From: Pseudobacteriovorax antillogorgiicola
Lineage (GTDB): Bacteria > Bdellovibrionota_B > Oligoflexia > Oligoflexales > Oligoflexaceae
Assembly (NCBI RefSeq): GCF_900177345.1
Contig: NZ_FWZT01000026.1
Coordinates: 1 to 64,000 of the forward strand
Direction: 5' to 3'
DNA length: 64,000 bases
The notes under the pieces are model-generated. The model saw nothing but the letters and a program-made list of their open reading frames with translations. It was not told where the DNA came from and did not search any database. Positions 60,650-64,000 of this stretch are shown in pieces. Numbering within the stretch: position 1 is the stretch's first letter; each line of letters begins with the position of its first letter. Made by a program: the position numbers and the translations under genes.

Positions 60650-61213
60650 GTGAAGTGGAAAGTTGATATCGCAGAGTGCGAGCCAGTCATAGTAGATCTA
60701 CCAAGCAAACTTGTAAAAGATAGTTGGACCCCGATCTCCCTGCAAGGTAAGCGATACTTTGTACAGTGGAATAAGAGCTTAAATACCATCTACCTGAAAG
60801 ACCAAAACGGACTTGAACGCCCTCTGAAAGTTCGTGGCCAGAATATGGTACAGTTTCCGGGCGAGGTTCAGAGGCGCTTTCAGATTGAAATCTCCGGCGC
60901 TGGATTTCACTTGGTGAACCGCCTTGAAACTGTTGTGGAGCCTTCAGTTCCAGGTTCAGCCTTTCGAAAGAGTTCAGCGAATGATGCTGGTGCTACGGTG
61001 CGTGCACCCATGGTGGGTAAGGTGATTAAAGTGCTCGTCAGCGATGGTGATCTGGTGACAAAGGGCCAAGAGCTTCTGGTCATCGAAGCCATGAAAATGG
61101 AGAATAAAATTCTTGCACCGGTTGCGGGGCAAGTTTCAAAGCTGAAAGCTAAGGAAGGTGAGCAGACTGGGATTGGTGATGCTTTGATGCAAATAGAGCT
61201 AGCTAACAGCTAA
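60650..61213 (+). CDS. Biotin carboxyl carrier protein of the acyl-CoA carboxylase (187 aa)
   Basis: The GTG at 60650 follows AAGGGAG. The C-terminal 75 residues are a biotinyl domain with VIEAMKMENKILAP, in which Lys149, 39 residues from the C-terminus, is the biotin site. Residues 1-110 form a beta-rich adaptor domain of the type seen in the C-terminal half of PccA (BT domain) that docks on the carboxyltransferase. Thus PccA seems to be split into separate biotin carboxylase and carrier chains. Confidence 0.92.
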   Translation: MKWKVDIAECEPVIVDLPSKLVKDSWTPISLQGKRYFVQWNKSLNTIYLKDQNGLERPLKVRGQNMVQFPGEVQRRFQIEISGAGFHLVNRLETVVEPSVPGSAFRKSSANDAGATVRAPMVGKVIKVLVSDGDLVTKGQELLVIEAMKMENKILAPVAGQVSKLKAKEGEQTGIGDALMQIELANS

Positions 61214-61303
61214 GATCAGCCTTTTGTTTCTTAATCCGAAGCTAAGTATCCTAAGCGGAGCTTGGCTTTGTGATTTATGTTCGCCAAGTTCTTTGCCATA
61301 GAT

Positions 61304-62080
61304 CTATTTTTCTAAAGAGAACAAACTAACATTCATTTCATAGACCTCTTCTCGATCTCCAGACTCTAAAAAATCATTGAGGTCTTGTAAAAAGACCTGA
61401 ATTCTCTGCCTCGTCTCAGGAAGTAGCTTTTTATCAATGCAGAACGTAGCCCCCAGTTGAACTTTTTCCTCAAAACTTTGCTTTTCAAGAGACCGGCTTG
61501 CCTTCTCTAAGATATCCTTATGGCGACACCTAGCCGACTCGGATGGAGCACACAAATCGCCAATATTCGACTTAGTTTTCTTAAGAGAGCCGTTGCTATC
61601 CCTAGCAAGAAGCCCTAACCTCACCATACGCTCAATTGCCATCTTAGCTTCAAATTGGGAAATATTTAACTTCTGACTTATGTATGATGGTTGAGATTCG
61701 AAATCTTCTTTAAATGTAAGCTCCAAAATAGCGTAATGATACCACTTTGAAATGACCTTGAAACTGCTTGCTCCTAGAACACTTTGAGGCTCAGAATGAC
61801 GTTGCAACTGTCGCTCAATAGATCTTTTGAGGTCTTCGTCGTCATCGATGAGAGCCAGCCTAACCAGATAGAGGAACCTCTCGCGATCCTTAGCCGACAA
61901 GGACAGCTTATCAGAAATGGAATGGGCTTTTGACAATGACAATCGCCTACTGCCTTTAAGAATCCTAGATAGAAATCCTGAGTCGACTCCGAGGTCCCGC
62001 GCGAAACTTCTCATGGAATAGCCTGGACTAGTCTTTTGTCTCAGTTGGAGTTGTTCATCTAGAAAGTCAGCAAATGTCAT
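61304..62080 (-). CDS. TIGR02147-family (DUF4423) regulator (258 aa)
   Basis: The ATG at 62080 is preferred over a TTG 12 bases earlier. The N-terminus MTFADFLDEQLQLRQ, YSMRSFARDLGVDSGFLSRI (about 20-40) and KAHSISDKLSLSAKDRERFL form a helix-turn-helix; ALIDDDEDL, FKVISKWYHYAILELT and the later LGATFCIDK are typical of the TIGR02147 family described in Fibrobacter and Bdellovibrio. It acts probably as a DNA-binding regulator of secreted proteins. It is divergent from a secreted-protein gene with a 12-bp inverted repeat between them. Confidence 0.9.
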   Translation of the reverse strand: MTFADFLDEQLQLRQKTSPGYSMRSFARDLGVDSGFLSRILKGSRRLSLSKAHSISDKLSLSAKDRERFLYLVRLALIDDDEDLKRSIERQLQRHSEPQSVLGASSFKVISKWYHYAILELTFKEDFESQPSYISQKLNISQFEAKMAIERMVRLGLLARDSNGSLKKTKSNIGDLCAPSESARCRHKDILEKASRSLEKQSFEEKVQLGATFCIDKKLLPETRQRIQVFLQDLNDFLESGDREEVYEMNVSLFSLEK

Positions 62081-62184
62081 AATTGCACCCAACAGCCTAA
62101 GTGTGGATCTACATTATTATTTACTAGAACCCTAATCAACAACTTATAAAGTTATTGTTCTTCTAACCGCGAATGAATAGGAGT

Positions 62185-62212
62185 AACATTGCTGCCTCCA
62201 GGCAGCAATGTT
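62185..62212. promoter_or_regulatory. 12-bp perfect inverted repeat, candidate operator
   Basis: AACATTGCTGCC-TCCA-GGCAGCAATGTT lies between the divergent TIGR02147 regulator and the secreted protein gene, 78 bases upstream of the latter. No T-tract follows on either strand. Position suggests a binding site or a transcribed hairpin. Confidence 0.5.
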
Positions 62213-62289
62213 GATAACAATCGATTCATATATGAAAATACAAAGGATATAAATGTCGATACAAATTTGATCCTATCGTGGAGTTTTTT

Positions 62290-62961
62290 ATGAAACTTAT
62301 TGCATCGAGCATTCTATCTTCAATTTTCATTTTTTCTAGCTCTGTATACTCAGAGACAGAACCGAAAAACAAGGCTCCTGGCTCATTCACCAATGGTAGC
62401 ACAGACCCTTTGGTCCCCATTATCCGTGACCCTCTTGCGCCTCTTTGCCCATCCGACTGTAGCCAAGATCTAGAATTCAGTGCTAGCGGCACCATACTAT
62501 CTGTGAAATTCAATTGGGACAATCGATTCAGCTTGTCTTCTATTGGCAATGGAATGACGTTTGCCGTTGATTCTGGCAGCTCTAGAGGCACTTTTGCTAC
62601 AGTCTTCTTGGACATAGAAGAATCTTGCGCCATAGATAGAACGAACTCTTTGACTACGATCGCATCCATGAAAAGACTTGTTCAGAATGAAATAGATCGG
62701 GAAAGCAATATTTTTGGTGAAATCCATGACATTCATATCGACGAAGGGTTTGCTGACAATAAGCTTGGCTTCGCCGCAGACTTCTTCATCGGAGACTACC
62801 AAAGACGACGAATTATTAAGTACTCCACCGAGCCCAATTCAACAAGCGATCACTGCTACTACATGCAGGTCGATACCATAATTAACGATCCGATTGTCCA
62901 CGGTGGACTAGTTCATGGCCTGATCCACCAGCTCATGGAGTCTGTTAAAATCGAGAATTGA
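62290..62961 (+). CDS. Secreted protein of unknown function (223 aa)
   Basis: The ATG at 62290 gives the signal MKLIASSILSSIFIFSSSVYS. A Pro-rich stretch with CPSDC follows, then a beta-rich domain (ILSVKFNWDNRFSLSS, GMTFAVDSGSSRGTFATVFL) with two more Cys (ESCAIDR, DHCYYMQ) that may pair. The C-terminus has VHGGLVHGLIHQLMESV with three His. No family is recognised. Its divergent TIGR02147 neighbour may control it. Confidence 0.72.
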   Translation: MKLIASSILSSIFIFSSSVYSETEPKNKAPGSFTNGSTDPLVPIIRDPLAPLCPSDCSQDLEFSASGTILSVKFNWDNRFSLSSIGNGMTFAVDSGSSRGTFATVFLDIEESCAIDRTNSLTTIASMKRLVQNEIDRESNIFGEIHDIHIDEGFADNKLGFAADFFIGDYQRRRIIKYSTEPNSTSDHCYYMQVDTIINDPIVHGGLVHGLIHQLMESVKIEN

Positions 62962-63035
62962 TTGCTCCCTCTTAACCACCATAGCGAGAAAGCCTATTTC
63001 CAACAGAAAAGCCTTTCTAAATGGTACGATGAGAT

Positions 63036-63150
63036 AAACCTATGATACTTGGTTACTCCTAAAAAATACTCGTCACTCTACGTTTTGTACTATCTCCTCG
63101 CATTTTTTAACCAAGCCTTGTCTCATAGATTTTGCTCTCCTTACTAACTT
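63036..63150 (-). repeat. Dispersed repeat, copy 2
   Basis: Matches 22305-22410 over about 105 bases at roughly 80% by eye, with a two-base length difference in the middle. Both copies lie in gaps between genes. Confidence 0.65.
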
Positions 63151-63154
63151 GATA

Positions 63155-63174
63155 GGGCTTGGGTTTCCAAGCCC
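63155..63174. terminator. 8-bp hairpin between convergent genes
   Basis: GGGCTTGG-GTTT-CCAAGCCC, directly after the repeat copy. It may serve both convergent genes although T-tracts are weak. Confidence 0.5.
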
Positions 63175-63266
63175 ATTTATAGCTCCTATTAATATACTAA
63201 TCGAACCTAGAACAGTCACCTACTTCATAGATTCTCATGTAAGCCTTAAATCTCTTCCTCAATAGC

Positions 63267-64000
63267 CTAGTCATACAGCTCGACCGCCGGTAGCATGGGT
63301 AGCCATTCTACTTGGTTTGAATCTTCATAGTAGACTGGGGCAAATCTAAGCTCCCAATAGCGCTCAAACTGAAGACGTGCGATCTTACCTAAACTAATCA
63401 AGCGATCAGCTTCCTCTACTACAGCTTCATCATAAGTGAATACTTTTGTAGCAGTAGGAAATCTCGACTGCACTTCATCGAGATTTAGAAGGTTAGCATA
63501 GGCCTTAATATATTGAAGGGGAAGACTATAGATAGCAGACAGGCTCGTGACGTTATTGTGATGTAAGTCTAAAGTCTTTAAGCGATCAAGCTCACCTAAA
63601 GCAAATACTTGACTTACCCCGTTTCGACTCATATCGAGTTCTTCTAGCCTTGAAAGGTAGCGAAGCGGGTATATATTAGATATCTGGTTATCGGAAATAT
63701 CCAGACTTCGAATTTTTGGAAGATAACGCAGAAAATTCACATCGTCTAGTTTTAAGTCTTTCAAGCTCAGGCTATAGACCGACTCAGCGTTTCGATATAA
63801 ATCAAGGCAGCTACTATGAGATGTACCAGCAAATATTTTAGAAAATGCTCCCTCGTACCCTAACGCGACTCGATTGATGCAGTCTTGATAGAGGTTTCTT
63901 TCCACATTAACACTGCTATCCTGTATTAAGATCAATTGACTGTTGGTATTGCTCTCTACTGTGAGACAAATATTTGGATTTATCTCGCAAGACTTGACTG
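63267..64000 (-). CDS. Leucine-rich-repeat protein, 5' end beyond the window
   Basis: The frame is open from the window edge (reading VKSCEINPNICLTVESNTNS) to a stop at 63269-63267, so the TTG at 63935 need not be the start. From about residue 75 there are four to five 22-residue LRR units (LPKIRSLDISDNQISNIYPL, LSRLEELDMSRNGVSQVFAL, LDRLKTLDLHHNNVTSLSAI), ending with an LRR cap. Cys residues in the N-terminal part suggest a secreted or periplasmic protein. LRR domains bind proteins. At least 243 residues are visible. Confidence 0.85.
   Translation of the reverse strand, partial: VKSCEINPNICLTVESNTNSQLILIQDSSVNVERNLYQDCINRVALGYEGAFSKIFAGTSHSSCLDLYRNAESVYSLSLKDLKLDDVNFLRYLPKIRSLDISDNQISNIYPLRYLSRLEELDMSRNGVSQVFALGELDRLKTLDLHHNNVTSLSAIYSLPLQYIKAYANLLNLDEVQSRFPTATKVFTYDEAVVEEADRLISLGKIARLQFERYWELRFAPVYYEDSNQVEWLPMLPAVELYD

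Larger units (their letters stand above)
62962..63266. other. 305-base gap between convergent genes
   Basis: Contains the second copy of the dispersed repeat and a hairpin at 63155-63174. No gene seen. Confidence 0.5.

Noticed and set aside
62226-62669. Open frame of 147 codons on the minus strand
   Set aside because: It lies opposite a gene with a clear signal peptide and contains no recognisable motif.

Overview
The window looks like chromosomal DNA of a Gram-negative, didermic predator-type bacterium, most likely Bdellovibrionota/Oligoflexia. The evidence is a TIGR02147-type regulator (a family named for Fibrobacter and Bdellovibrio), four DUF4360 secreted proteins, a gliding-type envelope operon, an S46 peptidase, many lipoproteins and outer-membrane barrels, and moderate GC. 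This is inference from gene content; no rRNA, tRNA or CRISPR was seen.

Layout. 1-0.5 kb: tail of an IS256-family element that has cut into a small membrane-protein gene. 0.5-6.2 kb: a four-gene minus-strand operon with three architecturally related helical envelope proteins (one with a C-terminal PAN/Apple domain) and an anchored partner. 6.6-10.2 kb: RRM protein, transglutaminase-like lipoprotein, ROK regulator without its zinc cysteines, and a small helical protein. 10.2-13.5 kb: accessory patch with a lipoprotein, an immunity-type gene still coupled to the orphaned tail of a polymorphic toxin, and an IS66 remnant fused to that tail, then a secreted bactofilin-like protein. 13.8-18.4 kb: ECF sigma factor plus Ser/Thr kinase-TPR pair, then a decayed IS91 transposase. 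18.6-23.2 kb: four DUF4360 paralogues around a cutinase/PETase-like lipoprotein hydrolase.

23.4-35.6 kb is the most striking part: a tightly overlapping 12-gene minus-strand operon encoding MotA-like and MotB-like stator subunits, a membrane-anchored protein with FliF-tail, FliG middle and FliG C-terminal-like segments, three probable outer-membrane barrels, several lipoproteins, a periplasmic helical-repeat protein and an AgmX/GltJ-like protein. I read it as a non-flagellar, envelope-spanning rotary motor, possibly for gliding or surface movement. No flagellar gene is present.

35.9-38.0 kb: lipoxygenase with a Tat-signal partner. 38.3-48.3 kb: lipoprotein/TPR pair, small gene with a strong terminator, S46 dipeptidyl-peptidase (DPP7-type by its specificity residue), cytochrome c-like protein, two small TTG-started genes, DUF3187-like barrel, ABC1/UbiB-like kinase. 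48.5-61.2 kb, plus strand, is mostly housekeeping: AMP nucleosidase, YebC, POTRA-barrel protein, NtrY/NtrC-type two-component pair, SpoU/TrmH methyltransferase, and a three-subunit acyl-CoA carboxylase. 61.3-64 kb: TIGR02147 regulator divergent from a secreted protein with a 12-bp perfect inverted repeat between them, then a leucine-rich-repeat gene running off the window.
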